Source: Homalodisca vitripennis
Lineage: Eukaryota; Arthropoda; Insecta; Hemiptera; Cicadellidae
Length of the DNA stretch: 64,000 nt
Assembly: GCF_021130785.1 (NCBI RefSeq)
Contig: NW_025777627.1
Coordinates: 21,518-85,517 of the forward strand
Direction of reading: 5' to 3'
Positions 34,786-46,150 of the stretch are shown here, piece after piece. The notes below the pieces were generated by a model. That model saw only the letters and a program-made list of their open reading frames with translations, made no database searches and had not been told where the DNA came from. The position numbers and the translations under genes are program-made. How positions within the stretch are numbered: position 1 is the first letter of the stretch; every line of letters begins with the position of its first letter.

Positions 34786-36934
34786 TTCGGGACCCTAAGG
34801 AACGCAGTAAACAAACTCAAACACCTTGAGATGAGCTTGGCATTCTTAAGCTAAGCTAAAACAGCACATTAATCCATTTTAACTTTTCTTGCATAACATG
34901 TAAAAGGTTGAAGACCTTGAAATGCCTATAGGGGTTAACTCTTAAAAAAACTTTCGATCGCTTTTGCATAGTAAGGAAAGCCAGTATACAAATTTTGTAT
35001 CTAGCGTCTTTAAATGCTTTACTTAAAGAATAGAAATGTGCATATCAATCCGATGCGTGAAAGATACCATGTCCTCCCAAAATAATATTGAGTGTGAACA
35101 CAAAACTGAATTAAAAAAACACGCTGATGGCGGTACATGGAATTCAAACATAAAATCCTCGAAATCATTTGGACCAAAATAGGATTGTATAATAAAGTTT
35201 TCCTTGAAAACAGATAAGAAAAAGAGAAAATCTCGCAAACTGGAAAAAATTAGGCTTAAAATTAATGTGATTTGCCTAGAGGATGGCGAACGTGAATAAC
35301 GGATGCAAATAATATAAAATGTTAATTCAACCTCTCTTCACAAAATCCTGAATGAAGCGGAAATTATTCAGTCCTTATGCACAGGGACTTTAAAACTTTT
35401 CTGTGGCCACAAAAATCGGTTAAACGGCAAGCATGCGATTTCTGTAACTGGAATCTGAGTCAGGCTGGTTTCCACAGTTAACCTGAGGAAACAGGGGTGA
35501 CACGGTTTTCGGTGTTGAGCGCCAGTCTTTTACTTACCAAAATAAATTCCATCCCACCAAAAAAAACTGCCAATTTGACAATAGAAGGAGAAAAAGGCCC
35601 AGGTCGAATCCTCCTGGGGATAATACGACACGGTCAAAATCTTTCCTGGCCCGACAAAGGCAGACGCTATCTGTACGGCATGTTACGCTGTAGCTAAACT
35701 CCATGTTAGCGTATAAAAGAAAATTATTTGCGGAAACAATATTTAATACAGTGGCAAATATGAACAGTTTTACAATAAATGACCCGCTACGCCGACTGAT
35801 TCATTTTGAACGCAAATGTAGGCAAACACCTTTAAGAAAACATAAAGATCTTTTTTTTCAGATAAATTTAGATGTCTAGAAATATTAACTCCTCAGCCAC
35901 CTCCCAGAAATCCCCCATATGTTATGGCCTTTCCCAAAATCCACAAAACCTACCATGTCCCTGCTCCTGGGTCTTCATCATTTAGTTTCTCAGGTGTTTT
36001 GGTCATCATCACCTTGCAGGGAATTAGTCTAAAGTTCTCGATTGGACATCTTAAGCGCCCAATTCGGTAGGAAAAACTGGACTCTGTCATCAAAAATTCC
36101 AGCGGATTTCTGTTAAGGAGCAAGTCAGAAATCCACCTTAATATTTGTGACTGAAGACTGACAAACTGGTAATGTTTTGGATGTCGAAAGTCTACTTTAT
36201 CACAATGTACCCAGTTCCAGAAGACTCTTCGAAATTATTAAATCACAGTCTCAAAGAAGTACGCAGAGACATTAAAGGATAGAACTAAACTTCTTCCGTG
36301 GCCAGTAATTTATGGAAGCTGTTTTAGGACACGTATGCACTCTGCAATTGCAATTATTTTGAAGTTACGTAGGGTAAAAATTTACCGTGCAAGATGAGGG
36401 GATGGTCAAATGGGGGTTCTACACCATCTGTCATCCTATTTTTCGCCAATATCTTATATGGAGGAGGAGTTCAGGAGCGATAAAGCTTTGGATTCAGGCT
36501 CAGCTTCAAACCGAAGATTCGGTGGAAGGTATGTGGATGATACCTGTTGTTATTTTTTTCTCATGGAGACATTGAATTAAATAATTTTTTGAATCACATT
36601 AATAGTATTGTCCCTTCCAGCCGCCCTCAAATAGGAAGTGGAAGTCCAAAACAAGCTTCCATTTTTGGATGTGTGTGTAGTAAGAGATTGGGATGTCCTT
36701 CAAGACAACTGTTTTTCGAAAGATAACACTCACAGGAAAATATTTAAATTATCAATCCGACCATCCAAAAATCTGTCAAAGAAGGAGGTAGCCTAACTCG
36801 TTGTCTTGATAGAGAGCAAAGAGCTTGTGCTCAGATAAAAGATGGACCTAAAAGGAAGAATTTAAGAAAATTGAATCGGATATCATAAGCCAATGGATAA
36901 CCCTCAATTCGTAATTAATAAGTGCAAACGAACA
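34786..36934 (+). pseudogene. Penelope-like ORF, plus copy, cut before the endonuclease
   Basis: An N-terminal region with basic residues (KTDKKKRKSRKLEKIRLKI near 35210-35270) is followed by reverse transcriptase: KINLDV-like start near 35860, PQPPRNPPYV, then KIHKTYHVPAPGS near 35935-35975, SYMEEEFRSDKALDSG near 36450, and RYVDDT at 36527-36544, the intact YVDD box. The thumb has EQRACAQIKDG and PQFVINKCKRT, the same as in the minus copy, and stops dead at a 24-base C-rich run at 36935. The GIY-YIG part is missing. Frame changes are fewer than in the minus copies. Confidence 0.8.
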
Positions 36935-36959
36935 TCCCCCCCCACCCCCCCCCCCCCAC
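36935..36959. repeat. Short poly-C run at the end of the plus Penelope copy
   Basis: Twenty-five bases that are all C except single A residues, replacing the expected continuation after the KRT codons. Texture is like the 1.15-kb C tract at 22.2 kb. Confidence 0.9.
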
Positions 36960-39220
36960 TAGTCTTCATACAATGTTGCGTCCTATTTTGGTTGATCAGA
37001 TTCCTAATATGACCAGCTAAAGCGCGTACAGAATAAATATCTCTACCCCTGTTAAAAACCTTCCTGAAGGTAGATTTTAATAAATGTATATCTTACCTCA
37101 GTGTTTTCACAGAATATTTTATATTATCTTTGCAACGTGCCACCTCACCCAGGGTCACTAAAACAGACTTCTCAGAGGGTTTTATTAAAATTTTTTAACT
37201 TCTATTTCTCATTCTTTAGCATTACAATGTATAATAATATGTCTACTTATTAAAAATAGCATCATTGACTCTATTTGATTTACAAAAATTATTTATACTA
37301 GCAGTTGCCATGGCTTCGCATGCTATTTTGAAAAGATTTTGACACTTGTATAGACCAATTTCTTGTTCCGTAACACACGTGAAATTATATTTCAAGACGC
37401 CAATTTGAAGTTTGATGTTTTCCCACGATAAAGAAATAAAGAACATACTTCATAAAGGTGTATATTCTGATGGACCAATTGTAATTAACTTCGTTCTTGG
37501 TATTGTTTTGTTCCAATACTTGATTATTGATTTGTTTCCCGATCAATAGGAAATCATTTTATTTGTAATTTCCCGGTCCAGAGATAGCCTGCTTCTATTA
37601 ATATGGAACTGAGATGGGTTTTACGTTTAAATTCATGACTTAATGAAGGTCAAATTCTGACCTTCTTATGTTTAGGAACATTTCCAAGGTAGATTAGTAC
37701 TTCCCTAATCGCTAAAATCTAAAAATGTCTAAAATTTATGCGTAAAAAGAACAAAAAAAAAACATAACAAAGGAAGTTTCTCATTTTTAATATCAGTAGG
37801 AGGCGATTTTTTCGTTACTATCATCATTGCTCACATAACCAACGTAACATTTTTCCGTAAAAGATAACTAAACCCAAGGTGTGAATGCCTCATCATTGTT
37901 TTTTCTATATAAAGATGAAAAGGAAGATAAACCTTAATACACAATTTCAAGTCTGCAGTTTGTGTCGACAGATAGACAGCTAGAAGGTAACTTTTTACAA
38001 GCCCCTTAAATAATAGTCTTCTCAAAACACTTGCCCAACAGTCAACTCTGTTTTAAAAACATGTTCTTATATGGTAGTAAAATGTAAATAATTATATTTT
38101 GAACTTGATTTCATAGGGCGTACCTAAATTAATTCAAAGATAACCAATTAAAACGTTATTTAATCAAATTTATTTTTATTTTATTTAATACCATTTATAT
38201 GACCTAAATGAGATTTTATTATAGATAATGTAACAGATAAATTGAAATGTTTAACGTAGTTAGAATACTACCTCCGAAGAATAATAATAACAGCATAATG
38301 TTATGTTTAATGTTCTTTATACACCAATGACCTTAATTCTACAAGCCGATAACAAGTGGGTGAGGAAAGCCGTGAGGAAGCGTGGGTTGTGTGGAGAACT
38401 TTGACAATTCCAGGCATGCCGCACATGTTAAACACATAGCTTTGTTTTAGCAGCTATTCTTTTTTCCTGAAAGGCAAACCAAATGTTACAAAACTTCGTC
38501 AATGTCGGAAACAAATTAGTGTAAACTTATACACATGGTAACTTATTGAGTATTTGCTTTAGTTAATGCCACAAAATAATAGTGTACAATGTAGTAATAA
38601 ATGACATTGTAATCTATTATAATCTCTTATTTATTCTAATTTAATCTGATAAAATCTCTTATTGACCACTACAAGAAAGTTTATAAATAAAAGTGTTCTG
38701 CCTAGCTCTCTAAAAACAATAAAGTAGAAAGAAAACATAGAGGATTATACTCCTAGCTGTAATGTTAGCAAAACAGATTCTGATATATTTTGAGAAGATA
38801 ATATAGTGATCATGATCTTTATTTATTCCTCTTACTCTTTTATATCAAACCGAAATACCACTCTGCATATATAAAATAAAATCTTACACAATATCACAAA
38901 GAAGTACGTTCACTGTTAAATTTCCAACAATAACTAGACTATACAGGAACCTCTCATGCCTAGCCTGATTGGAGGGCAAAATCTGAACTTATTTTGCTGA
39001 CTGGCAAAATAATATAACAAAAAAATACATAACACTTCTAAACTGGACTAAAGATGAAATTCTAAAACTAATATATTAAAAACCAAACTCAGTTATATGT
39101 GTAAATTTAAAGTATATTAACAGTGGTAGTAAAATATTGCTATTTAAAATAATATACTAGAAAGATGACAAAATAGTAAAGACATGAATAAATTGAGCTT
39201 TATGAATAGGCTACATATTT
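36960..39220. other. AT-rich intergenic DNA; weak repeat similarity at 37240-37460
   Basis: No gene recognised. The word AGCAGTTGCCATGGCTTCGC near 37299-37318 has the look of a widespread insect interspersed repeat ('agcagttgcc.gcggcttcgc'), but no second copy is present here. Short frames at 37243-37446 and 37831-38025 have no domain. Confidence 0.4.
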
Positions 39221-39224
39221 GCAG

Positions 39225-39340
39225 CGACCTCTCCCCCGCGCCAGCAGACCGAACAGCTGATAGATAAGCACCGACGGGGCAGGGAGGGGAAGTCGCTGAC
39301 CTAGATTAATTGAGGAACAGCAATACAAACCAATAAAAAC
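39225..39340 (+). promoter_or_regulatory. Isolated GC-rich island, possible promoter or 5' UTR
   Basis: CTCTCCCCCGCGCCAGCAGACC and GACGGGGCAGGGAGGGGAAG stand out in surrounding AT-rich DNA, followed by an AT-rich leader and AAAATGTC at 39350. A GT-rich run GTGTGCGTGTGCGTGTGTGTG follows at about 39380-39402. The downstream frame is short with no domain. A promoter with a small first exon is possible, but composition is the only evidence. Confidence 0.2.
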
Positions 39341-40420
39341 TTGTCGTTAAAATGTCATCAGTGCGTGCTGGTTGTTCGGTTTGTGTGCGTGTGCGTGTGT
39401 GTGTTAAACTGTTTTATTTGTACTGTGTTTATTGTGATCTATATAGAATGTAGTTGTATTGAGAGTGGATATAATTGCGTGTTATTGGAATACTGTATCA
39501 AGGTATGCTACTTTTTTAAAACTTAACCTACAAACTAACTTACTCGAATTTGTAAGAATACAATAATATAGGTTTAAAGTTCAGTATTTTAACGTATAAT
39601 GGAAACGAAATAATACGCTTGATTTACTTTGTTCTATGTTTGTAATCGTTAACACACTTACTAAACAATTGCACACTATTAAAATTCCTTAACTTAGGAG
39701 TTATCATACTAAAGGACTTAGGTCCTAGGATATTGGGCTTTTAGATGGGATAATCATCTAAGTTTCGTAATTTCTGTTTAATAATCTACATCTTTAGCAT
39801 AGTTCATACTTTTTATAAAACATAATCGTATAACCTGAAAATAAACATTTTTCTAAGAGGAAGTAATTGAAGTCGCTGGAAAAGGGATAATAAGGGTGAT
39901 CATATGGCGTTTTACACACAATTCGAACACTTTTCTTTTATACTGTATTGTTAATACAGGTTTAAGATTTGTTTGGTTTGTTTCCTCCCCCAACTAGTTA
40001 TTGCAGTAATTAATCCTACTATGTGAACGAGGGAAAAGTATAGAATTTTTAAAATATCCTCATCACACATACTTCTTTTATAAATATAAAACTATTGATT
40101 TTTTCTTTAAGTTGGTCAATATGTTTTTTCCATCAAAAATATTCTCCCAAATATTTAATATACTCATCTTCCAGTATTCCCTTACAATAAGGTTGCTCGT
40201 TCACTCTCGTTGCATAAGAAAATTAGGATATTTGGGACAATATTTCAAACTCAACAATTTCTTGAAATTAAAATTTATGTATTTAGTTTCTTCTACACTT
40301 AGGCCATATTAATTTTTCAAAAACCACCAACGAAGACGTACCTACACATATCATCTATCACATAATGTCAAGTCTCATTTCATTATTGAGATGTAATGTG
40401 GTTAGTTAGAAAATGATAGT
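39341..40420. other. AT-rich DNA downstream of the GC island, no gene seen
   Basis: A 61-codon Cys/Val-rich frame (39341-39526) is mostly a translation of the GT-rich run. A 66-codon frame at 40112-40312 has no domain. Confidence 0.4.
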
Positions 40421-40424
40421 TCTT

Positions 40425-40640
40425 TATTCTTAATGGCTGAGCATTAGAGACGTCTACCACTCGGTATCTTTAAAATGTAATTTCTGTTCGTCTGTATATA
40501 TCATTGTATTCTGTATGCTTTGAAAGTTATTTATTCTGTGATTTTCTTGCTCCCATCATTGCTTCCCATATTATCAATGTAAAAAATTTTCTTTCTTCAG
40601 CCATATCCCATAGTGATATGCACCATAATCGATCTCCTTT
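40425..40640 (+). repeat. Dispersed repeat, family R4, copy 1
   Basis: Contains GGCTGAGCATTAGAGA, TTTCTTGCTCCCATCATTGC and ATATGCACCATAATCGATC. The second and third words have counterparts in 45370-45490 (TTTCTCGCTGCCATCATGG, GGCATGCACAATCATAAAAA). The first word is shared with 48232-48250 (GGCTGAGCGTTAGC), which may mean R1 and R4 are ends of one larger family. Confidence 0.5.
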
Positions 40641-43635
40641 TTTCCTGTATAGAAACATATACCTTTCATGCCAAATTTAAGTTTTTTATGTTTAGTTCGT
40701 TCTTGAAATTTTGTCCAGACTCCAGCCCCTCGAGAGATAGGCTTCGCCAAATGCTCAGCAAATATGATCATAAAAGTAATAAAATACATTGCATTGGGTT
40801 ATAAAACATTTGGTTTGCGAAATAACGAATTTTGGTAGCTATGTGTAAATGATTGACAAGGTAATTTTAATGAATTTTAAATTAAATTGTCTGGAACTGG
40901 AAATAATCATCCCATTAACCTTAAACTGAGGGAAATAATCGCTGTTAACTTAAGTTTTCTGCTCCATCCATCTTATAATAGTAAAAATGAAAACAAGTTT
41001 ATATTGGCAAAATGCAAGCTGGCAATTTTTAAATACGATAACATATATTAAAATGCTAAAATATGCATTTAATATATTTCCGAATAAATGTTCTAGGATC
41101 TGGATTTATAAGGTGCACTCTTATAAGAGAGATTTGTATGAAGATTGGATCGAAACCCATAGTTTCCTTACCCATCGCCGTTCTTAATATTCGTGGTTGT
41201 AGTTTATTAATTAGTCAATGTTATATCTCTAAATAGTAGTATTACATAATAAATACTACACAAATTCTCAACCCTTATTTTATACCCATTATCGTTTCGT
41301 ATTTGGTGATTGATCGATATATTTGCAAGGAAATATATAAAAATCTAATTTACGTTGAATAAAAATGCAGTTTAAATATTTGGTTAAGGTTCAAGAGAAA
41401 ACTCTAACCAATTAAAACTACCTTATTGAAAGTAAACTTAAGATGATTAATATATAAAATCTTCAAAGAAACTATTGGATTTGACTATGTGGAATGTTTT
41501 ACGTTTTTAATAATTAGAACGTTAAATAGAAATTTACAACCCAAGGTGTGTAAACAAACGGAGATAAGTTTTCCAAAGTTCAGAATTAAGCCGGTTGGTA
41601 GTTTCGGTAACTTGGTAATAGTTTAACTTAATTTGATTACTTTAATTCTAGATGATTCCCTTATGTTCTCATATGGCAGATTATTAAGGAATATGTTGAA
41701 TTAATTGTGTAAATTTGACACAAGCTGCCTACTAACATCATATTACTACTTATTTTCATACACACAGCCAGCACATAATTTGTTATCTATATAAAAAACT
41801 TTAAAAAGGTTATTTATTTTGTTAACTAATTTATCCCTTGGCATATTTTTTAACCACTCATAGATTTTTTAATGTGGTATTGTACTGTTCAGGGTCTAAG
41901 TTTTGGTTTTAATTATTTTCTTCGTGTTTAAAACTACATTTTCCGATATTGGATGTTTTAGCTCGCATGTTACTTTTTTCTTTAACTGAATTTATAATAC
42001 TTTTCGGCTGTTATACAAATTTAATTAAAAATAATAATGCAAGTAAACACTCTTACAAATCATATAATAACATATGTAAGATATAAATGTAAATTTTTCA
42101 AAAGTAATACATTAAAATAGGCATGCACCTCTTTGCCAGTTACTTAATATATATATATTTATATATATAAAATATTTTTACCAAATCTTCATATGTGAAA
42201 TGTAAAATTTATATTTCGTTGTAAAGGAATAACATACTTATTACTAAAAATTAAAATATCACACACAAAAATTAAAAACTTCCTTATATCCCTTAAAATA
42301 TATTGTTGCTTTCTTTATAACAAGTTTATTTAATGATTCCATAAGTGAATTTCATGAATACAGATCATTTAGGTAAAGAATTCACTAAAAATGCGTTGCA
42401 ATTGGAGTATTAGGCAATGTTTAAGCAAAATAAATTGATCATACTTTAAAAAATTAAGCAAAACAGTATAGTGGCTATTAAGGGATGTAACTGCTAGTTT
42501 AATTTATCGATAGTACTTTTATGTATTTGATACATAGTTAAAGACACATCTTAATTTTTTATTTAGGGCATTAAACAGGGCATTTATTTATTTATTTTTA
42601 TCTAAGACCGACATATGTTTAGACAATATTAATCAGTGAATAATTTAGTTACGAGATTATACAACACTACATTTTAACTTCCGTTAGGAACCTCTTCTTG
42701 GTGATTATCATCGCTAACTCATTTTCAATGTTATGCGGAGTATTTTTAGTCAAATTGACGTTATACCCTACATTGCTTGATTCCGAATCCAACTGTCCTA
42801 ATGAATACACATACGTACTGTCAATATATAAACCACTGTTTTCTATCCCATCTCATACTAAAGATAATATAATAATTTGTTCAATGTACATATAAAGGTA
42901 AAGTTTAGTACAAAATTCCAAATTATAAATATCAGATTAAAAAACCGTGGCATTTTTAAAATATGACTTTTCACAGCATACTATAAAATTTGCGTGAAAA
43001 TGTGGAGGTTGGCTAATACTCAGTATTTCTTCCATGTACCTGAATGCAAATATTTACTATCGTGGAATTTATTTATTATTGCATGTACTACTATTTTTAT
43101 CAAAACTTTTGGAAACATACCAAAATAATAATTATAAAAAATACGAGTTTTCTGTGATAAATGTGTGCCGTATGTTTTAATTACTGATATCTCTGGACAT
43201 AGAAATCTTGGCCCGTTGCAGTAAAGTGGAGACAAAATATTTTTGCCTCAATATGCACATTGAACAAAGAAACACTACTTCGATGTTTTTGATTGGTTTT
43301 AACAAACTGTTTTGTAACAATTGGACCAAAATGCATGAAAAAAGGTAGTAGACAAAACTATCATGAAATGGCTCAAGCATAGATCTTAACTTTTAGAAAT
43401 ACATTGCTTGATTTTTTTTATTAATTCCAAGAGAATAATTTGTTAGGGTAAATTAATTTCTCGATTTAACATAGAATATAGAATTAAGAGATGAAAAGAA
43501 CCTTATCGACAATGAGCTAATTGTTATCCTACATGTATATCAAATCTACGCACTTAAATATTGTGCTCCTAAGTGTTTCTATTTCTATAATATTTTAAAT
43601 CAAATCTAACAACATAGGAGTACGTCACACCATGG
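40641..43635. other. AT-rich intergenic DNA, no gene seen
   Basis: Short TA-rich stretches (for example 42148-42172). Open frames of 60-71 codons have no recognisable domains. Confidence 0.45.
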
Positions 43636-43639
43636 GTTG

Positions 43640-43765
43640 CATGACAAGCTTCTCTGAGGTTGCAAGCAATATTTTGAAGTCTACAGCCCATTTCGTTCCT
43701 AAAATATCCTGTAGACAGACAAAGGGACATGCCAGAAACCAATATTTTTACATAGTTCTCTGCAA
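43640..43765 (-). repeat. Dispersed repeat, family R1, reverse copy
   Basis: On the minus strand it reads TTTCTGGCATGTCCCTTTGT, then TAGGAACGAAATGGGCTGTA, then a TTGCTTGCAACCTCAGAGAAG block. This is the best view in the window of the family core 'ctgtc.g....gatatct.aggaacgaaatg.cctgtagactt'. Confidence 0.55.
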
Positions 43766-43811
43766 ACAAAAATAATAATTTATCTATGTTACTGAGAAAA
43801 AGGCAGGCTAT

Positions 43812-43843
43812 ATATATATATATAACGTATATTATATATATAT
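43812..43843. repeat. TA microsatellite breaking into a tRNA-like unit
   Basis: Two TA runs around ACGTATATTA lead directly into AATGGTAGTACATTCACC, the D-loop of the tRNA-like unit, so the unit lacks its acceptor and first D-stem strand. Confidence 0.9.
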
Positions 43844-43901
43844 AATGGTAGTACATTCACCCGGCAAGTGAGAGATCCGGGTTCGACTCCCGGCGGAGCA
43901 A
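43842..43901 (+). tRNA. tRNA-like sequence, unit f, 5'-truncated
   Basis: Retains the anticodon arm TTCAC-CCGGCAA-GTGAG, perfect T arm CCGGG-TTCGACT-CCCGG and 3' acceptor strand CGGAGCA, followed by a T-run terminator. The first 12 or so bases are replaced by TA repeats, so it cannot fold into a tRNA. Confidence 0.7.
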
Positions 43902-44090
43902 GTACTTTTTTTTGTGATTCAATGTTTATTGAAATTAAATAAGGCTATTGCCATTTATACAATCTTTATGTTAATAAAAGGTGTTTGACAGGTATTTGGT
44001 CTTCCGATCATATGTTAGTTTGCTTATTTAAACGTATAATGTGAAAAGAAACAGCCAAATAACAAAATAATAGAATCGTAAAAAAGTGAG

Positions 44091-44172
44091 GGGCTCTGTG
44101 GTGTAAATGGTGTAATGGTAGCATATTCACCCGGCAAGTAAGAGATCCGGGTTCGACTCACGGCGGAGCAAG
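44091..44172 (+). tRNA. tRNA-like sequence, unit g, with duplicated A box
   Basis: The A-box region is partly doubled (GTGTAAATGGTGTAATGGTA). The anticodon arm has TTCAC/GTAAG with one lost pair. The T arm is CCGGGTTCGACTCACGG with one mismatch. The acceptor 3' strand CGGAGCA and a TTTTT terminator are present. Likely a pseudogene copy. Confidence 0.6.
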
Positions 44173-44219
44173 TACTTTTTGTGATTCAATGTTTATTGAA
44201 ATTATGATGAAATTATGTA

Positions 44220-44243
44220 TGTATATATATATATATATATATA
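44220..44243. repeat. (TA)n microsatellite
   Basis: A run of TA dinucleotides directly after the last spacer of array 2. Confidence 0.9.
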
Positions 44244-45365
44244 ATGATTTTTCAAAGCTACCATGGTTTTCCCATAAGATCAGTAAACTAAGATTAAACT
44301 TAGAAAGAAGCATCATGCAAAGTGTCAAGTCTGTTCATTTTTTAGAAATCATGCGGATCGACAGACATTAAAAAACTGTAATAACTTTAATAACGCCCAG
44401 CTAATAATAATCTTAAAAGTGAAAACCGTTATTTAAACCCTATTGATTATTATTTTAAATAGCTTATTAATAATGATATGAATTTTTTCGAAACTGACTG
44501 TAAATATTAAGTTATTATTTGAGTATAAACATTCCTTACTCACTTATTATTGAATGAATAAAGCCTCTTGTTTATTAATTATGGTTCCGTTTCAAGTCAT
44601 TGCCTCAAAAATAAAAAAACAGTTTCCACCTAAAATTTATTATTTGGTCATCAACAGTTTAGCCACTGTTTGCTCAGAAGTTATAAAGGTTGAAAAATAA
44701 TTAGTACTTAAAAACCAGTTGTTTTGTAATATACGAGTTTTCTTTTTAAAAACTCCGCAAAATATATATGCCATCAAAAGTAACTGTAGTAAGGAGCTTT
44801 CGTTAAACCTAGGACGAAATGCTTTTATCTTATCGACTTGTCAATTAAGTAAGAGCTTCTGCGAGAAAAGTTCTTTGTCTCTAGAAGAAAGTATTTGTGT
44901 TCGCTCAACAATAGCACATCTATCGTATAAGAATTTCATTGTTCGTAGTTACAAATACATCGCATTCAGTTATTAGTCTTTGTATTTAATTACGGTAAGA
45001 AAATAAGTTGAAGCTATGGAATTGTTCGTTAATGAACTTTCTAATTACATGCTTAACGAGAGATCCTCAACTTAAGATCGTATTCACAGCTTCTTAACAG
45101 CACATACATTGTAACTCTAATTTTAATAATTTGTTTGTCTTTATTTTCTTTACTATCTCTCACTCCACAACTTCAAAATGTTAATAATTTTATTCCCATC
45201 AAATTTAAAATTATTGAAGCATAAATTTATTCCAAAAAATATTCACATGCATTGTAGAAGGCTTAATTGAGGTTTTATGTAAAGTTGGAAGTGATAGCTC
45301 ATTTAATTTTGGTAGTTAAGCTATACTGGAATGTAATGTAATAAAATGTCATATTATTATACTCG
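44244..45365. other. AT-rich intergenic DNA, no gene seen
   Basis: An 85-codon plus frame at 44719-44976 (with CSKELSLNLGRNAF) shows no recognised domain. Nothing else of note. Confidence 0.4.
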
Positions 45366-45369
45366 GTTT

Positions 45370-45495
45370 GCTTCCAAATTTCTCTATTCATTGATTTTCT
45401 CGCTGCCATCATGGTTACCCGTAAGATCAATGTAAAAATGATTACTAACGCCAAGCCACATTTCATGAAGTGGCATGCACAATCATAAAAATCAA
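45370..45495 (+). repeat. Dispersed repeat, family R4, copy 2
   Basis: Shares TTTTCTCGCTGCCATCATGG, AGATCAATGTAAAAATGATT and a CATGAAGTGGCATGCACAAT block with 40530-40630. On the minus strand it contains GGCTTGGCGTTAGTAATC, similar to the GGCTGAGCGTTAGC words of other copies. Confidence 0.5.
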
Positions 45496-45663
45496 TCAAG
45501 TAATATTGTATAGATCAGAGAGGCAAAAGTTAAATTTTTCCAGCTCCTCGAGTGAACCCCATTTTTTATAAACTTATTTTTAATAATCGTTATCCTACTA
45601 TAGTTGTTTAAGTTAGCTAGCGTTTTATGTGTTATTGTTGTATTTCTATAACAATATACAATT

Positions 45664-45666
45664 ATA

Positions 45667-45705
<39 letters not shown>

Positions 45706-45795
45706 GATATACAAATAATACAAATATATTTTATATATATATATATGACAAAAATAATACTACGAATAATAATATATATATATATATATATACAC
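45664..45795. repeat. Cluster of (TA)n microsatellites
   Basis: Three TA runs at about 45664-45700, 45730-45746 and 45768-45792. Open frames reading IYIYIY on both strands here come only from the repeat. Confidence 0.95.
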
Positions 45796-45939
45796 ACAAA
45801 ACTTTACATGGATATTAATTGTATATTACGCTATGCAATATTTTATGCCCGTTTTACCATCGTCAATCTCAGATGAATCTCTAATGTAATACCATTAACC
45901 ACAAAGCAAAGCAAAGTTTCAGTAACGTTGTAAGTAAAG

Positions 45940-46150
45940 TCGATACCGGTGTCACGTGACCAATCCCACTGTCAGATAACGACAAACAGGTCGTTAGTGA
46001 CGTTCGAACACAACACGTATTAGCCAACGTCTACACCGGTAACGGAGGTTTAATGGCCAGTAAATCCTAAGGTCTCAATAAGGGAGAAAAGTTCCACCAT
46101 TCGGCTTTTTTAGCTTAGAAACTTTCAGCTAGAACGTAAATATTTAAATT
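45940..46150 (+). repeat. Dispersed repeat, family R3, copy 2
   Basis: Inverse partner of 29735-29960, with GTGTCACGTGACCAATCC, ACGACAAACAGGTCGTTAGT and CGTCTACACCGGTAA. About 200 bp alignable. This copy has a TAA where the other keeps an open frame. Confidence 0.75.

Larger units (their letters stand above)
30430..36934. mobile_element. Penelope-like retroelement cluster, head-to-head copies
   Basis: A minus-strand copy (about 34330 down to 30430) and a plus-strand copy (about 34365 to 36934) meet head to head near 34340-34365. The minus copy has reverse transcriptase, thumb, GIY-YIG endonuclease and a terminal repeat (30430-30790). The plus copy begins with the matching terminal repeat (34365-34785), then an N-terminal region and reverse transcriptase, and is cut at a poly-C run at 36935. 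Extra partial copies of the reverse transcriptase palm lie at 32636-33215 and 33896-34330, with a Gypsy fragment between them. Inverted, tandem and truncated arrangements are known for Penelope-like elements, but the partial duplications here could also be assembly errors. Confidence 0.85.
43842..44215 (+). repeat. Tandem tRNA-like 250-270-bp units (array 2)
   Basis: One unit truncated at its 5' side (from 43842) and one complete unit (tRNA-like part near 44091-44172), joined by the same spacer words as array 1 (ATTCAATGTTTATTGAAATT, GTCTTCCGATCATATGTTAG). The second unit ends in a TA run at 44220. Confidence 0.85.

Noticed and set aside
39341..39526. Cys/Val-rich 61-codon frame as a small secreted peptide
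   Set aside because: Much of it is the GTGTGCGTGTG run, and the frame opens with TTG rather than ATG.
45492..45876. IYIYIY-containing frames on both strands
   Set aside because: Translation of TA microsatellites.
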